This document shows, piece by piece, positions 16,211-26,779 of a DNA stretch of 39,481 nucleotides. Source of the DNA: Methylococcaceae bacterium (lineage in GTDB: Bacteria > Pseudomonadota > Gammaproteobacteria > Methylococcales > Methylomonadaceae); contig JABFRC010000062.1 in assembly GCA_013141375.1 (NCBI GenBank), positions 1 through 39,481 on the forward strand, given 5' to 3'. The first letter of the stretch is position 1. Every line of letters starts with the position of its first letter. A model generated the notes under the pieces. That model saw only the letters and a list, made by a program, of their open reading frames with translations, was not told the origin of the DNA and did no database searches. The translations under genes were made by a program, and so were the position numbers.

Positions 16211-18187
16211 TTACTTACAACTCGCCAAAATCCCAAGCTTAAACACATCCGCGTTACTCTCCAGCAAGGTAAAGCTTTCTTTGGCTCGGGTGATGCCGGT
16301 GTAGATCAGTTCGCGGGTGATGACGGGGCTGCGCTGTTCGGGCAATACCAGGGCGACGTGGTTAAATTCCGAGCCTTGCGATTTGTGTACCGTAATGGCA
16401 AACGCGGTTTCCACATCCGGCAGGCGCATGGGTGATATCCAGCGAATTTGTACTTCTGACAAGGGATCATCGCTGGGGAAGGCGACTCGTAGTTTGCCGG
16501 TCTGGTCTTTAAGAGCGATGCCGATATCTCCGTTCATCAAGCCCAGGTTGTAATCATTGCGGGTGATCATCACGGGGCGGCCTTCATACCAGAGACTGGG
16601 TTTTTGTTTAGGAAACAGCCAGGTTTCAATGCGCTGATTCAGGCCTTCAATGCCCCAGAAACCTCGTCGCAAAGCGCATAACACCTGAAACGAGTCAAAT
16701 GCTGTCAACACCTGCTTCGCCCAACTATCGTAATCGCCGCTTGCTGTGGGACGATGGCTTTCGATGATGTTCAGATAATAGCCATAACCCTGGCGCGGCT
16801 TCGATTTGCCGTTGTCTTCGCCATGATTAAAAATCACCAACTTGTGGAGTAGGTCGTTTGCAGCCTCTGTGTTTGGTTGCTCTCTAAACTTTAAATACGC
16901 CGAGCGTTGTTCGGGAACCAAGTCGGAATAGTGGTCGGTGTCCGATAAAATCGATAGGGCAAGCTTGGCATCTCCTCGGTTGACGGCTTTGGCCAATTGA
17001 CCGATGCCGCTATGCTCGTTAAAGCGATGGCTATAGCGAAGCATGACGGTTTGTTGATTGATGTTGGAGCCTGCAGTTTCAGGCGCCTGAATAGTTTGAC
17101 TGGCATAACGACTTATCCATGCTCTGGTGTCGTCGTCATAAGCGGCTATGTCCGCACCTTCGCATAAATCCCCCATTACCGAGCCCGCTTCGACGGAGGC
17201 CAGTTGGTCCTTGTCGCCTAATAAGATCAGCTGGGTGTTGTCCGTTAAGGCGTCCAGTAGCGATGCCATCATTTCCAGGTCGATCATTGACGCTTCATCG
17301 ACAATCACGATGTCTGCGACGAGGGGATTGTGGCGGTTATGGACAAAACTGCGCGAGCCATGACGGCTGCCGAGTAAGCGATGCAATGTGGCGGCTTTTT
17401 TGGGGATGGCTTGTTTGATGTGCTCATCGATTGCCAGCGTATTGACTGCCTTACCGATAGATTCACTTACCCTGGCTGCCGCTTTGCCGGTGGGCGCGGC
17501 GAGCAAGATAGTCAGATGTTTGCTGTGCTTGTTTTCGTGTTCGCTTAAATGAATCAACAAGGCCAGCAGCTTGGTCAGGGTTGTGGTTTTCCCTGTGCCC
17601 GGACCACCGGTGATGATAGAAAACCGGGCGCGCAATGCCAACACACAGGCGATTTTTTGCCAGTCTGGTGTTTCGATTGGCTGAGTAAACAAGTTGTCTA
17701 AGTGGCCTAACAAATCCTCGGGCAAGTCATCCCGAATTGGCTGCAAACGCTTTTTTATGCAAGAGTTGAGAATTTGTTGATATTGCCAGTAGCGCCTCAA
17801 ATAAAGCCGATTGCCTTCCAGAACCAGTGGTGTATTGCCTTCACCAGCGTTTACCAGCTTGGAGTGAGTGAGCGCCGATTGCCAGTCTGCAAGGCTGTTG
17901 TTTAGTGTCGATAGTTCGGTGTGAGCGATGTCATGCTCGGCTGACCAAGCGTCATCGCTTGGGATTGCCAGCGTTAAGCCAGGATGGGTACAGAGTTTTT
18001 TCAGGTCGAGATAGACTTCGCCTCGATCGAGTTGATGGCTGACCAGCGCGCCTGCCCAAAGCACAGTATCGGATGCGTCCTTGTTTTGATCTTGCAGGAA
18101 ACGGACAAAGGCCCGGTTTAACTGACTCAGCCAGCCACGGGCAATCCATGAATCAATCTGTTCAAGTACGGATAAGCGTCGGCTCAC
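16211..18187 (-). CDS. recD: Exodeoxyribonuclease V subunit alpha
   Basis: This is the 5'-3' helicase subunit of RecBCD, 658 residues. Superfamily 1 motifs are present: Walker A IITGGPGTGKTTTL near residue 195, Walker B IVDEASMID, motif III LLGDKDQLASVEAG, and the C-terminal TVHKSQGSEF with GITRAKE. The start is GTG at 18187, overlapping the recB stop by four bases (GTGA), which implies translational coupling. It is the last gene of recC-recB-recD and converges on the carbonic anhydrase gene. Confidence 0.96.
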   Translation of the reverse strand: MSRRLSVLEQIDSWIARGWLSQLNRAFVRFLQDQNKDASDTVLWAGALVSHQLDRGEVYLDLKKLCTHPGLTLAIPSDDAWSAEHDIAHTELSTLNNSLADWQSALTHSKLVNAGEGNTPLVLEGNRLYLRRYWQYQQILNSCIKKRLQPIRDDLPEDLLGHLDNLFTQPIETPDWQKIACVLALRARFSIITGGPGTGKTTTLTKLLALLIHLSEHENKHSKHLTILLAAPTGKAAARVSESIGKAVNTLAIDEHIKQAIPKKAATLHRLLGSRHGSRSFVHNRHNPLVADIVIVDEASMIDLEMMASLLDALTDNTQLILLGDKDQLASVEAGSVMGDLCEGADIAAYDDDTRAWISRYASQTIQAPETAGSNINQQTVMLRYSHRFNEHSGIGQLAKAVNRGDAKLALSILSDTDHYSDLVPEQRSAYLKFREQPNTEAANDLLHKLVIFNHGEDNGKSKPRQGYGYYLNIIESHRPTASGDYDSWAKQVLTAFDSFQVLCALRRGFWGIEGLNQRIETWLFPKQKPSLWYEGRPVMITRNDYNLGLMNGDIGIALKDQTGKLRVAFPSDDPLSEVQIRWISPMRLPDVETAFAITVHKSQGSEFNHVALVLPEQRSPVITRELIYTGITRAKESFTLLESNADVFKLGILASCK

Positions 18188-21100
18188 AAGACTTCTCCGT
18201 TGGTCATCGAATGCGTAAACAGTGCGTCCATGCCTTCAATGAGGGCTCGGTCGGGTTTGTTAAATAGCCGTCCGCCAACCGGGCCTTGTGCGCCCCGCAA
18301 GAATAAATACAGACTGCCGCCGATATGCCTGTCGATATCGTAGCTGTCGCCCAGCCTGGCTTTGAGCAAGCGATGTAATGCCAGTAAGTACAGACTCGCC
18401 TGCAAATCGTAACGTTTTGTCAGCATCGCGGCTGTCAGTGCGTCGGTGCTGTAAGCCGCGTCATTATTGCCCAGGCTGTTAAATTTGTAATCGACCACGA
18501 AATATTGCTGATTATGCACAAACACCAGATCGATAAAGCCTTTTAGTAAGCCGTTGACTTGTCCGGGTAATAGACTGGGCCGAGGCTGGCCTTGAAAAGT
18601 GTGTTGGGTCACCAGTCGATCCAATACCAGAGTATTCACCTTGTCCACGCCGATTAAGAATTCCAGCTCTGCCTGATAGTTATCTTTCGTCAAACTGCTC
18701 AAGCTGACGTTGGCGTTCTCCAGCAAGGGCATACTAAGCCAATAATCCAAGGCCGAATCGATAATATCCTGCTTGTTTGTCCAATCGTAGGCGCTGAAGC
18801 GCTTTTGGATTAAGTCTTTTCGTAGCGCCGGATTTGTTTGTACGCTTGCAAAGCCACTGTTGGCGCATTGTTCTAATAAATCATGAATCATCACGCCAGG
18901 GCCAGCCCCTCGGGCAAGGCTATGGATGCCGCTTAGCGCTTTGGTGGCGAGCTCCAAATCCAGTTCGGCTTCATCGTTTTGTTTATCATCCTGGGACGTT
19001 TCCGGTTCTTGCTGAAGCTGAATAGCGTTAGCTATCAACTGGTTGTCAGCTATTTGCAAGGCGCTGTAACTTGCCACCCACCAGTTGTTAGGGATGCGGG
19101 TCGATGCCACTCGGGTGCTGTCTTGTTGCTCTGAGTGTTGCGGGGCTGAGTAATAGTCATCGCTTAAGGTGGGCAATTCGGAGATGACGATAGCGTCACA
19201 ATTGCCTTTGAGTTTAGTCAGTTGCTCGGCTAATGCGTCGGCCGGCATGCCGGGTTGCCAGTCGAGCAGGGCACCGATGCCGGATTTTTCAAGTTGGCAT
19301 TGTTTGGTGGAACCGGATTTAACCGGCGCTATGCCCAGCCAGCAGGCATAGCGGGCACGGGTGATGGCGACATAGAGCAAACGAATGTCTTCCTGTAGCC
19401 GCTCATCGTCGCTTAAGGCTTTGATGCTGTCATCAAGATGCAAATCGATCAGCAGGTTTTTATTGTCATCATGATAGCGATAGTGGCTGCTGAAACGACT
19501 GGAGACTTCTCTAAAACTGCAAATAAAGGGTAGAAATACCAGCGGATATTCAAGGCCTTTGGATTTGTGGATGGTAATGATTTTTATCAGGTTGGCATCA
19601 CTTTCCAATCGGATGATGCCGTCATCGCCTGATGAGCTGCTTTGTGCGTCTATCGCTTCTGCCAGATGCCGGATTAATGCTTGTTCACCTTCGAGTTGGG
19701 TACTGGCTTGCTGGAGCAGTTCGGCCAGATGCAGCAGGTTGGTGATGCAGCGTTCGCCTTCATGGCTGTCGGTCAGTCGGGAGTGTAATTCATAATCGCT
19801 GATTAATTGTCGTAAGGTCGGCAGAATGCCCGCCTGTTGCCAGCGTTCTTGATAACCGAGAAAGCGTTCCAGGTGTTGTTCCCAGCCCGGTTCATCCTGG
19901 GCCAGTTGCTGCAGGGCTTGATAAGACCAGCCAAAGGTTACGGTACTAATTGCCGCGCGCACTTTACGTTCGTTTCTGGGGTCGGCAAGAGCTTTCAGCC
20001 AAATTAACAAATCGACGGCTTCTTGCGTGGCAAAGATAGAGTCCCGCTCGGAAAGATAGACACTACGCAAGCGGCGACTGGTCAGCGCATAGCGCATGGC
20101 TTTGGCTTCGGTGTTGCTGCGCACCAGAATGGCGATATCCGAAGGTTGTAAGGGTTTTAAGCCCGATGCCGATTTGAAACCAGTCGTACCGTTTTGGGCA
20201 GAGTTCAGCAATTTGACGATTTCGCCGGCGGTGACTTCTGCCATGGTTTGCCGATAGGCGGGCATGCCCACGGCTTCATTTTCCTGCCAATGCCAGATAT
20301 TTAATGCGGGGGATTTTTGAGTGTCGATGACCCATTCGTCATCACGCCCTTGTGCGTTAACGGCGATGAAGGGCAAAGGATTGTCTTCCCCGCGTTTAAA
20401 ACGAAATGCGCCGCTGTTTTGGCCGTCAGCCTGCTCGAATACCTGGTTGACGGCATCGACTAATGCCTTGGTGGAGCGGTAATTGGTGCCCAGCGTGTAA
20501 TGATCCTTTGTATCCTGATGGGCTTTCAGGTAGGTATAAATATCGGCGCCCCGGAACGAATAGATGGCCTGTTTGGGGTCGCCGATCATAAAACATCCGG
20601 TCTCACTGTCGGCGTGCGCCGGATACAGCGTGGAGAAAATGCGATATTGCACAGGATCGGTGTCCTGGAACTCATCGATCAAGGCAATCGGAAATTGCTG
20701 GCGAATTACGTTGATCAGTTGCGGATTGTCCTGCAGGGCTTTATCCAGACGCGTGAGCATGTCGTCAAAACTCATGCGGGCGGCACGCTGTTTTTCGCTA
20801 TCGAAACGATGGCGAATCCAGTGGATGGCGTGTTTGATCAGTTCAACTTTTAAGCTTGGGAGCTGGCCCAGTTGTTGGGGTAAATTGCCAATGGCTGCAA
20901 AGCCCGGATGCACAGGCGGTGATTGGCCGGCATTGGCCAAAGCAGTCATTCCCGAGGGTGATAAGCTTTTGAAGCCGGTGCCGATGTCCAGAGTTTCTTG
21001 GGTCTCGTCTTGACTCCAGGCGATGATTTTGTCTACCCAGTTTTTAATGTAATTTGATTTGTAGTTTATGGCCGGTAAAACTTTGTTTTTAGTCGCGGCT

Positions 21101-21867
21101 TCAAGTTGCGATCTAATCTCCTCTGCCCAGATGATCCAGGGTTTTTTCAATGCTTGTAACGTATTTTTTCTGGATGCAGCGACGGCTTTTAATAAGGTGT
21201 TAATGTCCTGGTTGGGGCACAAGCACTCGTCAATGGGCAGGCTGTCTGTCAGCAGTGAGCGAATTTCGTTGAGCAGATCGTCCGGCTGTTTAAACAATGC
21301 ATATAAACGCTGAAAATTGGCATCGTCATGGGTAACGTCATAATAAAATCTGCGCCAATAATCCCGGGCGACTTCATTGAGCAGTTCGGTGTCGTCGGTA
21401 TTCACTTCCTGGCGAAACAAGCTGCCGCTGTCAAAAGCATGCTGTTGCAGCATCCGATTACACCAGCTGTGGATGGTGTAGACCGCAGATTCGTCCATCC
21501 AGTTGGCGGCCAGTTCCAGACGGCGGGCGCAGGCGGGCCAGGTGGTTTCTTCATGAGCAGCGCGGATGGCGTCGAGAAATGGATCGCTTGTTACCGCTTG
21601 CTTCCGAAAAAAGCGCGCGGCCTGATTAAGGCGGTCGCGAATACGTTCGCGCAATTCCTTGGTGGCAGCTTCGGTGAAAGTCACTACCAAAATATCCGGC
21701 GGTAATAGCTCGCGACTTTTTGATTGATTATCCGGATCATGGCCCAGAATCAGACGCACATATAAGGCGGCTATCGTATAGGTTTTGCCTGTGCCCGCGC
21801 TGGCTTCAATCAGGCGCGTGCCTGACAGTGGAAAATCAACCGGATTGAGTGGATTGACTCCGCTCAT
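18184..21867 (-). CDS. recB: Exodeoxyribonuclease V subunit beta
   Basis: This is the 3'-5' helicase and nuclease subunit of RecBCD, 1227 residues from the ATG at 21867 (MSGVNPLNPVDFPL). A longer frame starting at 21933 lies inside recC and is not credible. The helicase begins with Walker A IEASAGTGKTYTIA. ALIDEFQDTDPVQYRIF and TIHKSKGLEYPLVFLP are the expected motifs. The C-terminal nuclease domain carries GFIDLVFVHNQQYFVVDYK, which holds the catalytic aspartate-aspartate-lysine. The ATGA overlap with recC (21864-21867) and GTGA overlap with recD tie the three genes together. No ptrA homologue is inserted between recC and recB, unlike E. coli. Confidence 0.97.
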   Translation of the reverse strand: MSGVNPLNPVDFPLSGTRLIEASAGTGKTYTIAALYVRLILGHDPDNQSKSRELLPPDILVVTFTEAATKELRERIRDRLNQAARFFRKQAVTSDPFLDAIRAAHEETTWPACARRLELAANWMDESAVYTIHSWCNRMLQQHAFDSGSLFRQEVNTDDTELLNEVARDYWRRFYYDVTHDDANFQRLYALFKQPDDLLNEIRSLLTDSLPIDECLCPNQDINTLLKAVAASRKNTLQALKKPWIIWAEEIRSQLEAATKNKVLPAINYKSNYIKNWVDKIIAWSQDETQETLDIGTGFKSLSPSGMTALANAGQSPPVHPGFAAIGNLPQQLGQLPSLKVELIKHAIHWIRHRFDSEKQRAARMSFDDMLTRLDKALQDNPQLINVIRQQFPIALIDEFQDTDPVQYRIFSTLYPAHADSETGCFMIGDPKQAIYSFRGADIYTYLKAHQDTKDHYTLGTNYRSTKALVDAVNQVFEQADGQNSGAFRFKRGEDNPLPFIAVNAQGRDDEWVIDTQKSPALNIWHWQENEAVGMPAYRQTMAEVTAGEIVKLLNSAQNGTTGFKSASGLKPLQPSDIAILVRSNTEAKAMRYALTSRRLRSVYLSERDSIFATQEAVDLLIWLKALADPRNERKVRAAISTVTFGWSYQALQQLAQDEPGWEQHLERFLGYQERWQQAGILPTLRQLISDYELHSRLTDSHEGERCITNLLHLAELLQQASTQLEGEQALIRHLAEAIDAQSSSSGDDGIIRLESDANLIKIITIHKSKGLEYPLVFLPFICSFREVSSRFSSHYRYHDDNKNLLIDLHLDDSIKALSDDERLQEDIRLLYVAITRARYACWLGIAPVKSGSTKQCQLEKSGIGALLDWQPGMPADALAEQLTKLKGNCDAIVISELPTLSDDYYSAPQHSEQQDSTRVASTRIPNNWWVASYSALQIADNQLIANAIQLQQEPETSQDDKQNDEAELDLELATKALSGIHSLARGAGPGVMIHDLLEQCANSGFASVQTNPALRKDLIQKRFSAYDWTNKQDIIDSALDYWLSMPLLENANVSLSSLTKDNYQAELEFLIGVDKVNTLVLDRLVTQHTFQGQPRPSLLPGQVNGLLKGFIDLVFVHNQQYFVVDYKFNSLGNNDAAYSTDALTAAMLTKRYDLQASLYLLALHRLLKARLGDSYDIDRHIGGSLYLFLRGAQGPVGGRLFNKPDRALIEGMDALFTHSMTNGEVL

Positions 21868-24800
21868 GACTGAGCACCTTGGTCGTCCAGCTTGAGTTGC
21901 AGGAAGACCGGTTTGTACAGCTGCTCGGCCCAATACTCAAAACTCTTGCCGTCTTCGTCTTTCATTAAGCTGGAAAAACTTGGAAACAAGCGCGTTAGAT
22001 AGGCATCGAAATTGACTTCGCCATTGTTCCAGTCATCGCCTTCGTAGGCGGCTTGAGCTTTGCCCAGGGCTTTATCTGGGGATGCAGTCAACCAGCTAAA
22101 AACCGTTTTGCTGGCAATCGGCAACGGCGCTTGCATGCCTTGAACATAAGCATCTACCAGCGTTGTTAGCAGTTGATAAGCCTCGATCGGATCAATGGCT
22201 GAGATTCTAATGACCGAGTCGGAGGCAATAATCAAGGTTGTGACAGCCAAGTTATCCGCGCACGCAGCCAGATGCTGCACCCAATAGTGCAGCAGATTCG
22301 GGTACTTGATGGTTTTGTTTTTTATCAAAGCTTGGGCACTTAGATGGATCAAGCCATGTTCTTGTGTGTGAGGGTTTAGTCGTAAATTGTGTAGATTGCC
22401 GGTCAATTGCACAGAAAGGTCATTTGCCAATTCAAAAGCCGTTAGTTGAATGACATGGGCATCGAGCGCTATCGGCCAATCGGGAAGGTAGGCTTGGTAA
22501 AGCTCCCAAGCCGCTTTGGCCGGGCCTGCTACTGCGTCAAAATTGGCCTGTGCAAAGCCGCCTAAAGGCAGTTCGCCTTTCCGGGTCATGGTGTCTTTGT
22601 GTTCGGCAAAAAAGGCCTCGGTATTTGAAGGATGAGTGTTTTTTAGATCAAGCAACAATTCATTGCTATGTAAATAAGCCTGTAAGGCGTTAAAGCCAAA
22701 GGGCTCGCTGTCTTCGCTGGTAAAGGTTTCATCCTCAAAGCTGAATTTGAGCGTTTGATTGCAAAAGGCTCTTACCGGGGCTTTTAAAAATCGTGCAAGC
22801 GCTTCAAGTGACAGTGATAGGCTGGCGGCTTCTGAAACAGTTGCCGGGCTTAACGGTGGCGCTATCGTTGTTTGGGCATACCATTCATAGGCATAAGTGA
22901 AAAGTCGTGGATCACGGTCTTTGGCAATGTACGACTGACTAAATGGCTGCAGCGGATGCTCAACGGTGATGGCAGCCAGTAAGGGACGATGGTCAGCCAA
23001 TGCCCAGCCTTGGGCGATGACATCGCGTAATTGACTAATCAATACCGAGGGCGGGCGTTCGCTGTTGTCGCGAATACTGCGCCCAACCCAGCTGACATAC
23101 AGTTGTTGCCGGGTGGATAGTAAGGCTTCCAAAAACAGATATTGGTCATCTTGCCGACGCGAGCGGTCGCCAGGGCGGTAATGTCCACGCTGACTCATCA
23201 GGTCAAAACTTTGGGCTGGTTGATTACGCGGGTAGTCGCCATCGTTCATGCCCAGTAAGCAAATCAACCGGAATGGAATGGCCCGCATCGGCATCAGGGT
23301 ACAAAAATTGACGCGGCCGGTCAGAAAACGTTGATGCAAGGTGGGTTCGTCTATTGCGCTGAGCCAGGCTTCGCGGACGACGTTGACAGGCAGTAGATCG
23401 CTGTCGCTGAGTTCGGCTTGTGTGCAGTTCTGGCTCCAGGTTATTAAGGCATTACTTAGGTTTTCCAGCGTTTTTCGTTCAATGTCGTTGTCGGCAATAA
23501 AAAAATCCGCCAGCAGTAATGTCAGTTGTTGTTGCCATGCTTCATAAGCTTGTTCTGTTGCGAGCAATCCGGCATATTGCTCAAGCGTTTCCAATAGAGA
23601 TGATAAGCCGCCAAGCCATTGCGCATCGAGTCCACCGATTTCTGCATAGGGTTCAATGTCATCAAACGCTTCGCCGGAGCCGACGGCATAGCCCAATAAC
23701 ATTCGGCGCAAACCAAATTGCCAAGTGTTTGCTTCCATGTTGGTGGGCATCTGGATTGAGCGGGCACGTTGCGCGGCATTTAATCCCCAGCGTATACCGG
23801 CTTCTTCAATCCATTGGTGTAATTTTGGAATGGCGGTTTCGTCAATGTTGAAACGCGCTCTGAGGGCGGGCACTTCAAGCAAAGCAAGCAATTCGCTGAC
23901 CGCAAAACGAGAGTCGGGCAAGTTCAGTAAGGCTTCAACGGCAACCAGAATGGGATTTTGTCCGCGTTGTTGTTGATCGCTCAGACTGTAAGGAATATGG
24001 CGCGGATCATCAGCTTGTATTTGTCCAAACACGGCGCGTATATGTGGCGCGTATTTATTGATATCCGGCACCATCACAATGATATCGCGCGGAAAAAGCG
24101 GCGAATTTTGCTGTTGCGCGACTTCAAAGCGAGCCAGCAACTGGTCATGCAATATTTCGACTTCGCGTTGCGGACTGTGGGCGATATGAAATTGAATTGA
24201 ATCATCCGCTTCAGGCAGCAGGTTCGGTTTATCAGGCAAAGGTTCCAGATCGAGAATGGATTGCTGGAGATGTTGCAATAAGCTGCGCTGATCTGCTGTG
24301 CCGTAATCTTTGAATAAGTCGATTTTGCTTTCAGGCCACTGCCAGTTGGCATAGCTTTGTGTTTCATCAAATTGATCGAGCAGTCGTATGTAATCGCGCC
24401 CCTGTTTGCCCCAGGCTGCCAATAATGGCGGCGCATGCAGGTGCAGATCATCGTCAGTCAATGCTGAGCTCATGCCTGATTTATAGGCGTGGCGACGGCG
24501 TTCGGCTTTTAAGAGTTCCTTGTCTTCAATAATGTCGGCCCAGTAATGCTGGCAGGGGTTGTGGACAAATAAGACGATCTGGCAAAACTTGCCGAGTTTG
24601 GCAAAGACTTCCAGCGATTGTTGAGGTAAAGATGATAAGCCGAATAACATGATTCGGCGCGGCATGCCTACTGGGCGTGAGGTGAGGGCGTCAATTTGGT
24701 TCATAAACCGGGTATGTACGGCCGCCCGGCTTGCGAATGGTGTGGCGTCCACACCTAAATCAGTGAGAACTGCTTGCCAAAAGGCGGCTTGCCATTTTTG

Positions 24801-25349
24801 CGTGGTCGGCATGTCTTTAAGTTCGCCGTGAGAATTACGCAATTCGGCCTGGCCTTGGGCCCAATCTGTCATCCAGTCCGAACGATATACCTGATATTGG
24901 TCAAAAAGATCAGCAAGCTGTTCGGCAAGTTGGTGGCGTTTTCGGCTGTTACTGTCATTCGTCAGAAAACTTGCCAGTATCTCAAAGCCGGGTTGGTTAA
25001 TCAGGGTGGGTAGCAAACGATATAAGCGCCAAATCAGTGGGGCTTTTGCCAGGGGTTGTTCATTAGGGATTTGCTCACCTAATACCGCGCGATAAACACT
25101 CCAAATAAACATTGAAGGCAATTGCATTTTGAAGGCAGCGGCAATGCCTAAAGAACTGTTTTGCGCCAGGTTTTGTTTTAGCCATTGCCCCATGCCATTA
25201 CTTTGTACCAGGAAGGTTTCATTTTCCAGTGGGCTCAGTGGGTGTTGTCTTAACCAATATTCAACCACATCGCGTAGTTGCTCCAATTGATTGGAATGAA
25301 TCACGGCAATGCCGCTGTCGAGCGAATTGGCATGATTGGCGTCGGTCAT
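21864..25349 (-). CDS. recC: Exodeoxyribonuclease V subunit gamma
   Basis: This is the Chi-recognising, helicase-like subunit of RecBCD, 1161 residues, close to the usual 1120-1160. It begins with IAVIHSNQLEQLRDVVEYWL and has ETFLVQSNGMGQWLKQNLA, a strong family signature. Other segments such as VNFCTLMPMRAIPFRLICLLGMNDGDYPR, RPGDRSRRQDDQYLFLEALLS and LYVSWVGRSIRDN are typical. It opens the recCBD operon; the upstream 169-base spacer separates it from ispB, which reads in the same direction. No damage was seen. Confidence 0.97.
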   Translation of the reverse strand: MTDANHANSLDSGIAVIHSNQLEQLRDVVEYWLRQHPLSPLENETFLVQSNGMGQWLKQNLAQNSSLGIAAAFKMQLPSMFIWSVYRAVLGEQIPNEQPLAKAPLIWRLYRLLPTLINQPGFEILASFLTNDSNSRKRHQLAEQLADLFDQYQVYRSDWMTDWAQGQAELRNSHGELKDMPTTQKWQAAFWQAVLTDLGVDATPFASRAAVHTRFMNQIDALTSRPVGMPRRIMLFGLSSLPQQSLEVFAKLGKFCQIVLFVHNPCQHYWADIIEDKELLKAERRRHAYKSGMSSALTDDDLHLHAPPLLAAWGKQGRDYIRLLDQFDETQSYANWQWPESKIDLFKDYGTADQRSLLQHLQQSILDLEPLPDKPNLLPEADDSIQFHIAHSPQREVEILHDQLLARFEVAQQQNSPLFPRDIIVMVPDINKYAPHIRAVFGQIQADDPRHIPYSLSDQQQRGQNPILVAVEALLNLPDSRFAVSELLALLEVPALRARFNIDETAIPKLHQWIEEAGIRWGLNAAQRARSIQMPTNMEANTWQFGLRRMLLGYAVGSGEAFDDIEPYAEIGGLDAQWLGGLSSLLETLEQYAGLLATEQAYEAWQQQLTLLLADFFIADNDIERKTLENLSNALITWSQNCTQAELSDSDLLPVNVVREAWLSAIDEPTLHQRFLTGRVNFCTLMPMRAIPFRLICLLGMNDGDYPRNQPAQSFDLMSQRGHYRPGDRSRRQDDQYLFLEALLSTRQQLYVSWVGRSIRDNSERPPSVLISQLRDVIAQGWALADHRPLLAAITVEHPLQPFSQSYIAKDRDPRLFTYAYEWYAQTTIAPPLSPATVSEAASLSLSLEALARFLKAPVRAFCNQTLKFSFEDETFTSEDSEPFGFNALQAYLHSNELLLDLKNTHPSNTEAFFAEHKDTMTRKGELPLGGFAQANFDAVAGPAKAAWELYQAYLPDWPIALDAHVIQLTAFELANDLSVQLTGNLHNLRLNPHTQEHGLIHLSAQALIKNKTIKYPNLLHYWVQHLAACADNLAVTTLIIASDSVIRISAIDPIEAYQLLTTLVDAYVQGMQAPLPIASKTVFSWLTASPDKALGKAQAAYEGDDWNNGEVNFDAYLTRLFPSFSSLMKDEDGKSFEYWAEQLYKPVFLQLKLDDQGAQS

Positions 25350-25464
25350 AGGGGTAGCCTAGGATAATTGGGATTTAGGGCAACGTTTAAGTGTTTACAT
25401 TTTGCGATCAATTAACCGGGCAATTGCTGCAAGGGTAACGCTATTTGGGAGTCTCGCGGCTTGA

Positions 25465-25493
25465 TCAGGCTGGCTTAAGACTAAGCCGCCTGA
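25465..25493. terminator. Hairpin downstream of ispB
   Basis: TCAGGC-T-GGCTTA and TAAGCC-GCCTGA form a 12-bp stem with one bulged base and a 4-base AGAC loop. It lies 26 bases past the ispB stop and before recC, both on the minus strand. There is no U-tract, so factor-dependent or partial termination is more likely than strong intrinsic termination. A GATCAGGC direct repeat borders it. Confidence 0.5.
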
Positions 25494-25518
25494 AGATCAG
25501 GCCGGTATTTATTGGGGC

Positions 25519-26532
25519 TTAGTAATTACGTTGTACTGAGAAGTTAGCCAATTGAATCAACGCGGTTTTGTATTCTGAATCTTGTAATACCGATAAGGCG
25601 TTGATGGCTTTTTCAGCCTCTTCTTCCGCGCGTTGTTCGGTGTAATCTATCGCTTTGGTGTGTTGAACGATGCTGTAAATTTCAGCAAAGGCGTCGCGGT
25701 TGCCATTTTTGATGGCATCGATGATTAATTGCGCATCGCTTTCGTTACTATTTTGAATAGCGTAAATGAGCGGGAGAGTGGGTTTGCCCTCAGCCAGATC
25801 ATCCCCCAGGTTTTTACCCAGTTCTTCTTTTGTAGCTTTGTAATCCAGTGCGTCATCAATTAATTGAAAGGCGATGCCGAGATGTTGGCCGTATTGGGCC
25901 AAGCCTTCTTCAATTTCTTTAGATGAGTTTGATATGACTGCGCTTAAACGGGTGGCAGCGCTAAAAAGAATGGCGGTTTTTCTGGCGATAACTTCCAGAT
26001 ATTTGGCTTCGGTGGTTTCAGGATTGTTGCAGTTTAATAATTGCAATACTTCGCCTTCGGCAATGGCTGTCGTGGTTTTCGACAGGATTTCCATGACCCG
26101 CATATTGTTGGTGCGAACCATCATTTCGAAAGCACTTGAATAGAGGTAATCGCCAACCAATACGCTGGCTGCATTACCCCATACTGCGTTGGCTGAGTCT
26201 TTACCGCGGCGCAAATTGGATTCATCAACCACGTCATCATGTAACAGCGTGGCGGTATGAATGAATTCGATAACTGCTGCGAGAATCAAATGACTGTCGC
26301 TGACACCGTCTAGGGCTTTGGCGGCTAATAACAACAGCATGGGGCGCAGTCGTTTGCCGCCATTGCCTACGATATAATGGCCGACTTGATTAATAAGAAT
26401 TACATCGGAACTCAACTCATTGATAATGAGTTGATCCACTGCCAGAGCCTCTACTGAGGTTAATTTCTTGATTGAATCAAAATCAATGGAGGAGGCGGGT
26501 GTACTCAAGCTATTTTCTGATTGCGATGCCAT
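25519..26532 (-). CDS. ispB: Polyprenyl (octaprenyl) diphosphate synthase
   Basis: This is a trans-prenyltransferase of 337 residues that elongates farnesyl diphosphate to the quinone side chain. Both aspartate-rich motifs are present: first LLHDDVVDES (DDxxD with FIHTATLLHDD context), second QLIDDALDYKA. GNGGKRLRPMLLLL near residue 55 is the allylic substrate region. Chain length (C40 is typical for gammaproteobacteria) cannot be proven from the sequence. It is divergent from rplU, as in many gammaproteobacteria, with 247 bases between the starts. Confidence 0.93.
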   Translation of the reverse strand: MASQSENSLSTPASSIDFDSIKKLTSVEALAVDQLIINELSSDVILINQVGHYIVGNGGKRLRPMLLLLAAKALDGVSDSHLILAAVIEFIHTATLLHDDVVDESNLRRGKDSANAVWGNAASVLVGDYLYSSAFEMMVRTNNMRVMEILSKTTTAIAEGEVLQLLNCNNPETTEAKYLEVIARKTAILFSAATRLSAVISNSSKEIEEGLAQYGQHLGIAFQLIDDALDYKATKEELGKNLGDDLAEGKPTLPLIYAIQNSNESDAQLIIDAIKNGNRDAFAEIYSIVQHTKAIDYTEQRAEEEAEKAINALSVLQDSEYKTALIQLANFSVQRNY

Positions 26533-26704
26533 TAGTTCTGCTTTGTGCTTAGGGTGTGGTTTAATGTGAAGCCGTTAATAGACTTTAATTTCGGCATTAT
26601 AACGCATATTGAACAGTTGATTGCCGATGCTATTGCTTCGATGTTGATATTCGAACTGGATAGGAGCGTAAATCTAAAATCTGCAAATTATGGGTAATTT
26701 AGAT

Positions 26705-26734
26705 TTGACTATGATTTGCCTTAAACAATATAAT
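26705..26734 (+). promoter_or_regulatory. Sigma-70 promoter of rplU-rpmA
   Basis: TTGACT (26705-26710) and a perfect TATAAT (26729-26734) are 18 bases apart. Transcription would start near 26741, leaving a leader of about 39 bases before the L21 start codon. Confidence 0.75.
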
Positions 26735-26779
26735 CCTCTATTAACTTAATTAGATTGATGCTTGATGGAGCTTACGCCG

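Noticed and set aside
16121-16435. Plus-strand 104-residue frame at the recD end
   Set aside because: It is antisense to the strongly supported recD C-terminus.
16211-25349. RecBCD-like cluster as an unusual anti-phage system
   Set aside because: All three subunits have normal length, motifs and overlaps; this is standard RecBCD.
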